DNA of 60,561 nucleotides, taken from NCBI GenBank assembly GCA_937930305.1, contig CALGLE010000047.1:1-60561 (forward strand), written 5' to 3'. Below the pieces are notes generated by a model that did not search any database, was not told the origin of the DNA, and saw only the letters and a list, made by a program, of their open reading frames with translations. A program made the translations under genes and the position numbers. Positions within the stretch are counted from its first letter, which is position 1; each line of letters begins with the position of its first letter. The stretch comes from an uncultured Granulosicoccaceae bacterium. GTDB taxonomy: Bacteria > Pseudomonadota > Gammaproteobacteria > Granulosicoccales > Granulosicoccaceae. Below are positions 1-9,100 of this stretch, one piece after another.

Positions 1-34
1 TAAGTATTTTTTCGTAGAGGGAGAGTTCGTCCAT
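1..34 (-). CDS. Start of a leftward gene cut by the window edge; possibly a transposase
   Basis: An ATG on the reverse strand at 34 opens a frame of eleven codons (MDELSLYEKIL) before the window ends. Some ISL3 transposases begin in a similar way (acidic residue, L/T, L-Y, then I-L). No convincing Shine-Dalgarno precedes it. The fragment is too short to identify; it could also be chance. Confidence 0.25.
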   Translation of the reverse strand, partial: MDELSLYEKIL

Positions 35-143
35 TGCGATTCACTAAACAAAAAACAGATGGATTTTGCAGTGTAGCGCAACTCGATTGTGTGCTGGCAT
101 TATGCCCAGCTTTTGTCACCCACTCGATGTGGGGAACACCCCC
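1..143 (-). mobile_element. Possible end of an insertion sequence, ISL3-like
   Basis: Read on the reverse strand, the stretch at about 117-143 begins GGGTGTTCCCCACATCGAGT and contains a short palindrome (CCCAC-tcgat-GTGGG on the plus strand). This recalls the GG-TCTTCCCCAC style of ends in some ISL3-family elements. About 80 bases further inward a reading frame starts at 34 and leaves the window. Only one end is visible, so no inverted repeat pair or target duplication can be checked. The family assignment is from memory of such ends and is weak. Confidence 0.25.
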
Positions 144-385
144 GTCTATACAGTGTTCCTGATGGCGGATGTTAGCCGTAACAAGTCCGTACATTGTTTG
201 TAACATAAATCGTTTGGTGCACCAATTGACCCACTACAGCTTTACTAGAACGGCTTGTGAATGTCTATTTTATTGGTTTTTGACTAGCTTCGTAGTGTTG
301 TCGGTTAAGCAAAATATCATGTACGATTACAGACGAAATTTATTAGTTATGACACATAAATACAGTTGTAATAAAGGGTAAGCGG
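144..385. other. Stretch without a recognisable gene
   Basis: Between the possible insertion-sequence end and the GFA gene nothing is supported. A 70-codon open frame at 169-381 encodes a Cys/Tyr-rich peptide with no family resemblance and no ribosome binding site, and is best read as non-coding. Confidence 0.5.
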
Positions 386-796
386 GTGCAGGTGAGAAAG
401 GAATATAAAGGATCATGTTTGTGTGGCGCGGTGTCGTTCTCTGTGGGTGGCTTTAGTGAGCGTGCTGCAAATTGTCACTGTTCAATGTGCCGTAAGTTCC
501 ATGGTGCGGCATTTGGGACATTGGTGGGCGTTGATGGTCTTATTTGGCTGTCTGGTAAGGGCCTTCTAAAGGAATTCACTGCTTCAAATGGATCTATACG
601 TACGTTTTGCATGGAATGTGGCTCTGGAATAGGCTTCCGCGTCAAGGGGGCTGCTTTCGAAGAAATTGAATTAGCGATCGCTTTATTTGATGATGAAATT
701 CCCGTTGTAATTGATGCGCAGATTTTTACGAAATACAAGGCAAATTGGTGTGAACTTCAAAGCGAGCTTAGTGACTTTCCGGAAGCCCGCGTATGA
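386..796 (+). CDS. GFA/CENP-V-fold zinc protein
   Basis: A 136-residue protein of the glutathione-dependent formaldehyde-activating enzyme (GFA) / CENP-V fold. The expected zinc-binding cysteines are present in order: Cys11 and Cys13 (CLCG), Cys30, Cys32 and Cys35 (CHCSMC), and Cys75 and Cys78 (CMEC). The length is normal for the family. Despite the family name, most such proteins have no proven formaldehyde activity, so the reaction is unknown. GTG at 386 is chosen because an AAAGGG-like Shine-Dalgarno lies just upstream; GTG at 392 is also possible. It stands alone in a gene-poor region. Confidence 0.85.
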   Translation: MQVRKEYKGSCLCGAVSFSVGGFSERAANCHCSMCRKFHGAAFGTLVGVDGLIWLSGKGLLKEFTASNGSIRTFCMECGSGIGFRVKGAAFEEIELAIALFDDEIPVVIDAQIFTKYKANWCELQSELSDFPEARV

Positions 797-916
797 CAGT
801 TAGTACTTAACTCGAATGAAGTGATTATACCAAGCGGGTGTTTATTGTTACATCGGACGTTTACACATCTCTGAGGTAAACTGAAACACCTAAGTAGCTC
901 ACTACTAACGCAGATC

Positions 917-1675
917 ATGGTTTCTGACATCGAACAAATATTCCCAAGACCTCTCTCAGGAGAAAACGTTGTCTTGCCCCCACCTGCATTAGTTCCAAGC
1001 AGAATTCCATTGGTAGGGAATTTCGTAACGTTAGAGCCTCAGAATGCAGAACAACACGGTGAGGAGCTATACCATGCCGGGCATTCCACAGAAGAAGCGC
1101 TGAGGATCTGGGATTATTTGACTTACGGGCCTTGGGACAATGTAGAGAGCTACAAAAACACCCTAAAAGCGCAGTCCTCTAGCTTCGATCCCATATTCTT
1201 CACCATTCGTTCAAAGATAACCGGTAAAGCTTGCGGACAAGCTAGCTTCCTTGATATTAATGCCCAGAACGGCGTAATCGAAATTGGTCACATATGGTTC
1301 GGAACTGAACTGCAAAAGACCCCAGGGGGCACTGAGGCTCTTTTTCTTATGCTGCAGTACGCTATGGACGAGTTGGGGTATCGGCGCATGCAGTGGCGTT
1401 GCAATGCCTTGAATCAACGCTCAAGACACGCCGCACAGAGGCTTGGATTTAGGTTTGAGGGGATCTTCTACAACCATCTTATTTTCAAAGGTAAAAACCG
1501 AGACACAGCATGGTACTCAATACTGGATGACGAATGGCCAGAGGTTAAAATTATTATGAGCACATGGCTTAGCAGTTCAAATTTCGACAGTACTAAAACT
1601 GCAAAGACATCCTTGTCAGAGACGATGCAAAATCGAACTGAGAGCTCTCGCGGCGCAGGCCTAACGAAGCCGTGA
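917..1675 (+). CDS. GNAT-family acetyltransferase (RimJ/RimL-like)
   Basis: A 252-residue protein resembling GNAT acyltransferases of the RimJ/RimL type, which move acetyl from acetyl-CoA to amines. The N-terminal part carries the usual LEP-like strand (residues about 35-40), the middle has a G-IEIGHIWFG-type strand, and near residue 160-180 is the conserved pattern of Asn followed by S-R-AA-R-LGFRFEG and a later DTAWYSI strand, as in this subgroup. The last 40 residues are polar, Ser/Thr-rich and probably disordered. The substrate cannot be told. ATG at 917 is the first start in frame. No neighbour suggests a pathway. Confidence 0.8.
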   Translation: MVSDIEQIFPRPLSGENVVLPPPALVPSRIPLVGNFVTLEPQNAEQHGEELYHAGHSTEEALRIWDYLTYGPWDNVESYKNTLKAQSSSFDPIFFTIRSKITGKACGQASFLDINAQNGVIEIGHIWFGTELQKTPGGTEALFLMLQYAMDELGYRRMQWRCNALNQRSRHAAQRLGFRFEGIFYNHLIFKGKNRDTAWYSILDDEWPEVKIIMSTWLSSSNFDSTKTAKTSLSETMQNRTESSRGAGLTKP

Positions 1676-1797
1676 ACTCGACAGTTTGATTTTTCACTTC
1701 CTACGCGACCGCTACGGTCTTAAATACTCAACGGCAATTTACGGCGAATGTAGGACGTATAATTAAATAATGTTGGTATTACTAATTTTGGTCAACG

Positions 1798-2629
1798 TTA
1801 TTCCCGCTCACCGGTAAAGCTACAATACAATCCATATTCATCTAGTTGGCCAATCTTTTCAACGTCTTCGTTGTTTATTGATTGAATTCCTTTGGCATGA
1901 GAATTATGATCTATTACATCAAATAGTTTTACCAACATCTCTTTTTGTTGACCTGATCCCAGGGTTCTGAAAGCAGACTCTAAACCACTGACCAACACTT
2001 CTTTGCTTTTTATACCGGTGTGCGCGCAGTCGTATGAGCGCAGTGCGATATCAGAGTTATTCTTTATCCGAATATTAGAGTAGATATTGCCCTTCTTGTC
2101 TTGCCTGTAGTTAATAAACGAAAATTCGACTAGCTCGCTGGGTTCTTCGTCTCGCATTGTCCAATCACAATCAATCTCAACCCGTTCAATATCACTGATA
2201 TCGACAGATTTATCCCATGTGGCACGACCATTTTTTGAGATGTAAAAATCGGCACTTCCCACCATATTAAAACCCGGCCCTAGTTGGTTATAAAAATCAA
2301 CAAAGGTTCGGTCGGAACTTTCATCGCCCTATATGACCCACCACTTCGCAAAGACCCAAGGTCGCACGGTAAGGCGAGTCATTTGTTGCTCGAAGCGCAA
2401 CGGTAACGCCACCACTACTAATCTTATAACTAAGCAATTCGATCTTCGGGAAATCGTCATCTTTTGGCAGTGTAATTACCGTGGGAATGTCTACCGTTTT
2501 AACGGACTTATTGCTGAGATGATCCGCTTGCACCGTATCGCTTAAGAGCGCTGTGCCGCTTAACAATAAAGCGCTTAACAGAATTCCATAACATCGAATT
2601 GATAATGAATCGATGGGTTTCAAGTTCAT
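1798..2629 (-). pseudogene. Secreted protein gene of unknown function, broken by a one-base frameshift
   Basis: Two adjacent reverse-strand frames read as one gene. The upstream part starts at ATG 2629 after a good Shine-Dalgarno (AAAGGAG), has a signal peptide (hydrophobic core GILLSALLLSG, cleavage near VQA) and stops at 2321. The downstream frame is open from about 2326 to 1798 and begins with plausible coding sequence (GDESSDRTFVDFYNQLG) that has no start of its own. Removing one C from the CCC at 2327-2329 joins the two into a 276-residue protein. No family is recognised; a Cys pair near the C-terminus (DCAH and LYCSF) suits an exported protein. Either a real pseudogene or a sequencing error. 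Confidence 0.65.
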
Positions 2630-3064
2630 GCACCAACACTCCTTTGTTGAAGTTGTAGCTTCCCAACTATACATTACCCCAGCTTTATCCCACCAACATT
2701 TGAGCGAACGCTTTTATTTGCGGCTTCGCAAAGAAACCGCCCACCCATAATAAGCAGAGCACACAAGAGAGTTTGACATAGCGTAGATCCGAGGAAATAT
2801 TGATAATGCGTTTCGCGGACGGGCGTCGGACACCTTCGGTTAAACACCGATAGACTTGCGATACCATTGCAACGAATGATTTAGAAAGTCGCTCGAGCTT
2901 ATGACATATCTCAACTAACTGTAATCCACAAAAATCTAGGCTGTCAACAGAACTTGGCTGAGTTAATATCAATAGAGGGACGTGTTAAAACACGCCTCTT
3001 TGCCGTCTAATATTTGTCAGGTTAACTAATGGACTGTACAAATTACGATTAAAATTGATCTAAC
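2630..3064. other. Intergenic stretch without a supported gene
   Basis: The 435 bases between the frameshifted gene and the shikimate-kinase-like gene hold no convincing coding region. A reverse-strand frame at 2685-2972 lacks a ribosome binding site and resembles no family. The only structure noted is the hairpin at 2974-2999. Confidence 0.5.
2974..2999. terminator. Hairpin, terminator-like
   Basis: AGAGG-GA-CGTGTT, loop AA, AACACG-CCTCT forms an almost perfect stem with a two-base bulge. It is followed on the plus strand by TTTG, too short a T-run for a strong intrinsic terminator. Confidence 0.4.
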
Positions 3065-3631
3065 ATGAGCAGTGGTATCTCACATTCAGTTTTAAGTAAA
3101 GCTAACAAAAAAAACCTTGTTCTTACCGGTCTTATGGGGAGTGGTAAATCGACCATCGGCCCATTGGTCGCAAACAATCTTAAGCGTGAGTTCATTGATA
3201 CTGATGAGTATATTGACGAACATTTTGGCCCAACTGCTGATATTTTCAATCACTCTGATGGTGATGTTCGATTTAGCCTAATTGAGGAGAGGGTCGCTCG
3301 AGATTTATCATCGAGAGATAATCTAGTCATCGCCTCTGGCGGTCGGTTTATGATCAATCAAGCAAATATTGACGCAATGGGAAAGAACGGCTACATCCTG
3401 TGTTTAATTGCGGATCTTGATGAGATTGTGGATCGCTTGCTTAGATCCCATGCCTCAACATTCAGACCACGCTTCGCTAAGGCATCCAATAAATACGCGC
3501 TTATGGAAGAGCTACAACGACAGAGTGAACCGTACTATTCACAATTCTTTCAGCTACAAACGACGCGTAGTAGCCCATCGGAAGTTGCCAGAAAAGTCTG
3601 TGAGTGGTTTCAGTCTGAAGCTAGAAAGTAA
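3065..3631 (+). CDS. Shikimate-kinase-like P-loop kinase
   Basis: A 188-residue P-loop kinase resembling shikimate kinase (AroK/AroL), which phosphorylates shikimate with ATP. Visible motifs: Walker A GLMGSGKST at 22-30, the Asp pair of FIDTDEYI at 43-50, the ASGGRF turn at about 90-95, and a lid-like FRPRF followed by the R-S-E-PYY segment near the C-terminus. The normal GGG of the shikimate site is GGR here, and no aroB or other aromatic-pathway gene is nearby, as would be usual for housekeeping aroK. It may therefore be a paralogue with another small-molecule substrate. Start ATG 3065 has only a weak Shine-Dalgarno. Confidence 0.7.
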   Translation: MSSGISHSVLSKANKKNLVLTGLMGSGKSTIGPLVANNLKREFIDTDEYIDEHFGPTADIFNHSDGDVRFSLIEERVARDLSSRDNLVIASGGRFMINQANIDAMGKNGYILCLIADLDEIVDRLLRSHASTFRPRFAKASNKYALMEELQRQSEPYYSQFFQLQTTRSSPSEVARKVCEWFQSEARK

Positions 3632-4157
3632 CGATTTAAATTTACTATCGATTCAGTCAGCGGTCAACAGAATCGCTTAGTCAATTCACATCCATCCTTA
3701 CCCAACTATGCAAAGCAGCTAGCAAGCCGGAATTTGTATTAAGCTAAGTCCGTTCAATCGAACATCTTGATTTCACGGATACGGACAAATTTTATTTGTA
3801 AGGCGAAGCAGACCTTCTATTCCGGCGAGGCCAACGGCATGCCAGCGGCGTTTCTATCACGTCCAGAGCCAAACTGGTTGTGGCCTGGCCCCGCTGTTGT
3901 TGTTAAGCCTGGAAGTTTGCTCTTGGCGGAATTCTACAATCCAGATTCTGGATGGAGCAGTGAAGCTAGCTTGGCTGCTCCAATCGTTGAAGGCATGCAG
4001 ACAGAATTTAGCGTTCATCGAGATGGTGATGACTTTTTGCACAAACGATCTGAACTTCGCTACCTTGCTTGAAGACACGAGCATCTACTTTCCACGCTTT
4101 CAACGTGTGCATTAGTTGTTTGTGTGATAAAACTCGATTAGAAATAGGAGATGGCCT
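3632..4157. other. Gene-poor stretch; one doubtful short frame
   Basis: No gene is supported with confidence in these 526 bases. An open frame ending at 4072 (from TTG 3767, or ATG 3839) encodes up to 101 residues with a plausible composition (RPEPNWLWPGPAVVVKPG) but no recognised family. It could be a small hypothetical protein or a gene remnant. Confidence 0.4.
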
Positions 4158-5045
4158 GTGGCTGAAGTACTATCTGAATCCCAAACCGCCTCGTACAATG
4201 AGAACGGTTACCTCGTGCTTGACGCCTATTTACCTGGTGATGTGATCACAGACATTCGAAACGAGATCTCCCGGTTCGAGGACGAGGCCAGTAGCCTGAC
4301 CGAATCGAATGATCGTTTGGAGTTGGAGGAAGGGCACACAGCCGACAATCCTCGAATTCGACGTATCAGATTACCGCATAAAATTAGTACTGTGATGCGG
4401 GAATTAATGTATTCAGACTATATTCTAGCGCCCGCACGAGATCTGATTGGGCCAGATCTACGTCTGCATACCACTAAGCTGAATATGAAATCAGCCGAAA
4501 ACGGTTCGGCTGTTGAGTGGCATCAGGACTATGCGTTCTACCCGCACACTAACGATGACATCCTTGCCATTGGTGTCGTTATCGATGACATGAAAAGCGA
4601 AAACGGGCCATTGATGGTGTATCCCGGAAGCCACAAAGGACCAGTCTACGACCATCATAAAGATGGGGAATTCGTAGGGGCTTTTATTCCAACCGATGTT
4701 GGGCTTAATCCGGCAGATGCGGTTGAACTCACAGGGCCAGCGGGATCGATTTCCATACATCACGGGCGCATTGTGCATGGCTCCGCGCTGAACACATCAA
4801 GTCAGCCACGGCGAATTCTATTCTATGAAATGATGGCAGCTGATGCGTTTCCCATCATGGGTTCATTAACCAGTTGGGCTGGCATTGAAGACTACGACAC
4901 TAGAATGCTTTGTGGAAAGCCCACGCTCACACCACGTTTGAAAGAAATCCCGATTCGAATTCCTCAACCACTGCCAGATGTGCCTGTGTCAATCTACGAG
5001 ATACAAAAAGGGCTTAAGAAAAGTGAGCGTTCGCTGTCTTCCTAG
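4158..5045 (+). CDS. Phytanoyl-CoA dioxygenase (PhyH) family oxygenase
   Basis: A 295-residue Fe(II)/2-oxoglutarate oxygenase of the PhyH family, which hydroxylates small molecules using O2 and 2-oxoglutarate. The iron facial triad is visible: His122 and Asp124 in the WHQDYAFYPH segment and His207 in HHGRIVHGSA. Arg218/Arg219 (QPRRILFYE) is placed to bind the 2-oxoglutarate carboxylate. GTG at 4158 is the start because AGGAG lies seven bases upstream and the ATG at 4151 runs into a stop. The substrate is unknown; PhyH enzymes of bacteria act on lipids, ectoine, phosphonates and others. The DUF5522-like gene follows within about 60 bases. Confidence 0.9.
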   Translation: MAEVLSESQTASYNENGYLVLDAYLPGDVITDIRNEISRFEDEASSLTESNDRLELEEGHTADNPRIRRIRLPHKISTVMRELMYSDYILAPARDLIGPDLRLHTTKLNMKSAENGSAVEWHQDYAFYPHTNDDILAIGVVIDDMKSENGPLMVYPGSHKGPVYDHHKDGEFVGAFIPTDVGLNPADAVELTGPAGSISIHHGRIVHGSALNTSSQPRRILFYEMMAADAFPIMGSLTSWAGIEDYDTRMLCGKPTLTPRLKEIPIRIPQPLPDVPVSIYEIQKGLKKSERSLSS

Positions 5046-5105
5046 CGGTTGTCTCAAATTATCACTAGGGCTTTATTGCTTACTAACACAACAGCCACAC
5101 TTCGC

Positions 5106-5318
5106 ATGAAAAGAAACAGTAGTTCTGAAAGTGACCCGTCTGCAACTAATCAGTCTAATAGCGAGTGGCCGATTCCTGAACTGAAAGAAGACGTGCATTT
5201 CTATATGGAGAATGGTCTTATGGTGCTGACTGAAACCTATCACCTAGCTCGCGGTCGTTGTTGCGGGAACGGCTGTAGGCACTGTCCGTTTGATCATGAA
5301 AATGTAAAGTCTGTATAA
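5106..5318 (+). CDS. Small Cys-rich DUF5522-like protein
   Basis: A 70-residue protein with the compact motif YHLARGRCCGNGCRHCPF near its C-terminus. The four cysteines (52, 53, 57, 60) look like a metal site. This matches my recollection of DUF5522, a family of unknown function. ATG 5106 is preferred; the frame extends upstream to a TTG at 5049 with no better Shine-Dalgarno. It lies directly downstream of the PhyH gene on the same strand and may be co-transcribed. Function unknown. Confidence 0.75.
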   Translation: MKRNSSSESDPSATNQSNSEWPIPELKEDVHFYMENGLMVLTETYHLARGRCCGNGCRHCPFDHENVKSV

Positions 5319-5349
5319 GTTTCCGCTCAAAGAGCAGTCGTTGATTATT

Positions 5350-6165
5350 TTAATAATCAAACTCTGCCCACACAGGGCAATGATCAGAAGGCTTTTCCAT
5401 CGCTCGGATGTCGTAGTCGATTCCACAATTCTTCAGCGTGTTTGATAGCACGCTCGTTGCTAGGATGTGATCGATGCGTAGGCCGCGCTTGGGTTCTCGA
5501 TCAAAACCTTTACTGCGATAGTCAAACCAGCTGAACCAGTCGTTGTTGTCAGGATTTTGTTGTCGCCAAGTATCCTTTAGTCCCCAAGCACACAGGGTTT
5601 CGAACCACTCGCGTTCTTCGGGTAAGAAACTGGCTTTGCCATCTCGTAACCAGCGTTTAACGTTATCGGGTCCGATGCCTAAGTCGTTATCACTGGGTGC
5701 AATATTAAAATCTCCAATAACGGCTAAGGCGTCTTTGGGGGAATGATATTTAGCCAAGTGTTTGTTCAGGTCTAGGTAGAACTTATTCTTTGCAGGGAAT
5801 TTCGTTTCGTGTGCACGGCTTTCACCTTGAGGGAAATAGCCGTTTAAAATGGCCACGGGTTTGCCGTTGGGTGAGGCGACAGTGCCTGCGACAAAACGTT
5901 TTTGGGCATCATCCGCATCGCCATCAAAGCCTTTGAATGCATTTTCAATGGGGGATTTGGAAAGTAGCGCCACACCGTAGTGTGTTTTTTGTCCACAAAA
6001 TTCAACGTGAAAACCCATGGCATTTAAGTCATCAATGGGGAACTCGTGGTCCTGCACTTTGGTCTCTTGAAGTCCGATGACATCCGGGTTAACCGTATCC
6101 ACCAAAGCTTGGATTTGAGGGAGGCGCAAACGAACGCTATTCACGTTGAACGAGGCAATGATCAT
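5350..6165 (-). CDS. xthA: Exodeoxyribonuclease III
   Basis: A 271-residue protein matching exonuclease III, the main AP endonuclease and 3'-5' exonuclease of base-excision repair; E. coli XthA has 268 residues. Visible catalytic and metal residues: Asn7 (SFNVNS), Glu34 (GLQETKV), the Asp/Asn pair of VIGDFNIAP, and the C-terminal SDHCPVW with its catalytic His. The frame is open further upstream but that part overlaps the end of rapA and is not XthA-like, so ATG 6165 is used. It begins one base after the rapA stop, so the two are probably translationally coupled. Confidence 0.96.
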   Translation of the reverse strand: MIIASFNVNSVRLRLPQIQALVDTVNPDVIGLQETKVQDHEFPIDDLNAMGFHVEFCGQKTHYGVALLSKSPIENAFKGFDGDADDAQKRFVAGTVASPNGKPVAILNGYFPQGESRAHETKFPAKNKFYLDLNKHLAKYHSPKDALAVIGDFNIAPSDNDLGIGPDNVKRWLRDGKASFLPEEREWFETLCAWGLKDTWRQQNPDNNDWFSWFDYRSKGFDREPKRGLRIDHILATSVLSNTLKNCGIDYDIRAMEKPSDHCPVWAEFDY

Positions 6166-6166
6166 G

Positions 6167-9100
6167 TTACTGGTTAAACAACACACGCACCGAAACAGGA
6201 TGAACAACAGCCCCTGCAATCGCTTCACGGATGGCTTCGCGGCGAGTCTCAAGCGCTGTGATGTGTTCATCACTGACCAGTGGGTTCACTTTGGATAAGG
6301 CGGTAAGCCGGTCAATGTCTTCTGAGAATTCATCGTCAAGTGCTTGATTAGCATCGGCGAGTAGGGTGGGTAATTCCGCATCGGCCAGTTCTCTGGCTCG
6401 ATCAATCATTTGCCCAATGGGGCCTTTGTTGCCGAGTACGACTTGCTTTAGTTTATTCCGATCAAAGTGTTTGCGGTGGGATTCCACATCCACCATTGCC
6501 ATGATGTCGGAATAGTCTTTACCGTCAATGCCAACATGAATCGTTTTTGTGCTGCTGTGCAGGTAGCGCTCTGTGCGAAGTTCGGCAGGGGCTGTGCATT
6601 GCACGGTAAAAACCGCTTCAATGAGCGTAAGCCCTGCGCGCAGTTCAGTGGTGGATATGACTTGCGCATCACCTTGGCCATAACCTTCGTTCAAAATTAA
6701 ATCCATGGCGTCCGTCACCATGGGGTGGTCCCAGCTTAAATAAACAAAGTCTTCGCGTTGCAAAGCCAGTTCACGTTCGAACGTCAAAGATAATCCATCG
6801 GCTGGTAGGTGGGGAAATTGTTCCACTTGCATATGGTCCCCAGGTCGCACAATCCACCAGTGACCTTGTTCTTCTACCTCTACGCCAAACCGATCAAATA
6901 CAGCCGACATAAAGTTTGGCAAGGTGACGTCTCTATCCGCACGAGCTAGTGCGTCGAGGTGTTCTTGTATGCGTTCAGGTCGGTTGGAATGTAATTCCAA
7001 CAAACGATCACGGCCGTTTTCCAATTCAGCTGATAGCTCACCGGTTAAGGTTTTTGTGCGATCAATTAATGCATTTAGGGTTTTTTCATCCAGCGGTTCG
7101 AACGGTTCGGGTTCGAGTTTTGATGTTTTGCTGGATGAATCTGTTTCAGAATCTAGGTCTGCGTCTTCGCCAGTGTTTGTGTCTGTATCGGACACGGCGT
7201 CAGACGCCTCTGGCTCATCATCAGCGCTGAAAATCGCTTTGAGAAAGTCATCATCACTCTCCGCACTAAGCGCTGCCACCAGTGATTCCATATTCTCATC
7301 GTCTAAATCGTCAGCATCGGATTTAGCTGTGGCAGCGGGAGCTGCGTCGACGAGCACACTGGCGTGCTCTCCGAGTAAATCGTGCAATTCATCATTAAGG
7401 GCTCTAACCACACCGTCGCCAGTGCGACAAATCGATTCAAACGCATTCAGACCTTCGTGGTACCAACGTAATCGTTGGTGATCCAACGAATCTTTTGCGT
7501 AAGGCACGTGCAGTTGAATATCGTTCTCTTGCCCAATGCGGTCTAAGCGACCTATGCGTTGCTCCAACTGATCGGGTCGGCTGGGCAAATCGATCATCAC
7601 CAAGTGATGCAAGAATTGAAAATTTCGACCTTCACTACCAATTTCTGAGCACAGTAAGATTCTGCAATCGTCCTCTGGGTCGGCGAAGTAGGCGGCTGCG
7701 CGATCTCTTTCCACAATCGACATGTGTTCATGGAACCGTGCACTAGACACACCTTGTTGCCGAAGTCGTTCGGCTAGGGAATCCACCGTTTTCCTTTCGC
7801 GACAAATGAGCAGCACCTTATGTGGGAATTGATCTTTTAGAAAACCAATCAACCAATCAGCAATGCTGGGTAAGGCATCATTTTCTAGCTTATAAGTGTG
7901 CAATTCACGTTCGGGGAAACCCTGAATGGCATGGCGGGTGTTTCTGAATAACAATCGGCCTGTGCCATGTCGATCAATGAGTTGATCGGTGAGCGTATCG
8001 GCCAACTCGGTCACGGCAAGCGCGGAAGGGGACTGCAGTGTGGCCCGATCGGTTTCACTAAAGGGCTCTTGTAATAAGGCCTCGAGTTTTTCAATGGCCG
8101 CATCATCGAGCGCTTGATGAGTGGTTAAGTTAGAGGCCACTTGCGCCAGCCAAGCGTACTGCTGTTCTTGCTCTAAATAATTTTCTAGACTGGTGAATCG
8201 ATCCGAATCCAGTAATCGTAAGCGGGCGAAGTGCCCAGCTTGGCCTAATTGTTCTGGGGTGGCGGTGAGTAACAAGACCGAAGGCGTTTCTAGGGCAAGG
8301 GACTCAATGGCGAGATAGTCGGCTGAAGGCTTGCCAGGTTCCCAGGTTAGGTGGTGGGCCTCGTCAACGATGAGCATATCCCAACCGGCTTCGAGTGCGG
8401 CATCATGAATAGCGGGATTGTCGGTTAACGTATTTAGACTCATCAACACCTGTTGCTCAGCCAAAAAGGGGTTGGCGTCGGGGGCGGTTGGTGCCAGCTC
8501 GTTAAACCGCTCGGAGTCCATAATGGACATCGCAATGTTAAATTTACGACGCATCTCCACCAGCCACTGATGCAACAAAGCCGGCGGCACCACAATCAGA
8601 ACACGGGAAATTTGTTGATTCACCAGCTGAGCATGCAGAATCATCCCCGCTTCAATGGTTTTCCCCAAGCCCACCTCATCAGCTAGCAAAACACGCGGGT
8701 GCAGGCGCCGACTGACGTCGACCGCGATGTACATCTGGTGCTCCAATATGGAGACCCGAGTGCCAGCGATGCCACGCACCGGGGAGCGTGCTAAGTCATG
8801 TCGATAGTCGAATACACGACGGCGCAGATTAAACCAACGAGGGCCATCGATTAGCCCTGCGAACAACCGCTCACGAGGTGAACTGAACTGCAGGAAATGA
8901 TCGAGTTTGGACTCATCGATCGTGGTGGTCTCACCGCTGTCTTCTCGCACACCGGTGTAGAACAGTAAGCCTTCATCGTTGGTGACCGCTTGGATGTTCA
9001 AGCGCCAACCGTCGATGCTCGTGATTTTGTCGCCGGGGGAGAATTCTACCCGCGTGAGCGGGGCCGTCTCCATAGCGTAGCGGCGGGTGTCCCCAACCGC

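Noticed and set aside
169..381. Open frame of 70 codons
   Set aside because: Cys/Tyr-rich peptide without ribosome binding site or family; likely chance in AT-rich DNA.
2685..2972. Reverse-strand frame of 95 codons
   Set aside because: No Shine-Dalgarno, no family resemblance, and lies in a gene-poor stretch.
3767..4072. Open frame of up to 101 codons
   Set aside because: Plausible composition but no family and no clear start; described only as a doubtful frame.
6924..7481. Plus-strand frame of 185 codons, Ser-rich
   Set aside because: Antisense shadow of the acidic region of rapA; the Ser-rich composition mirrors Asp/Glu codons on the other strand.
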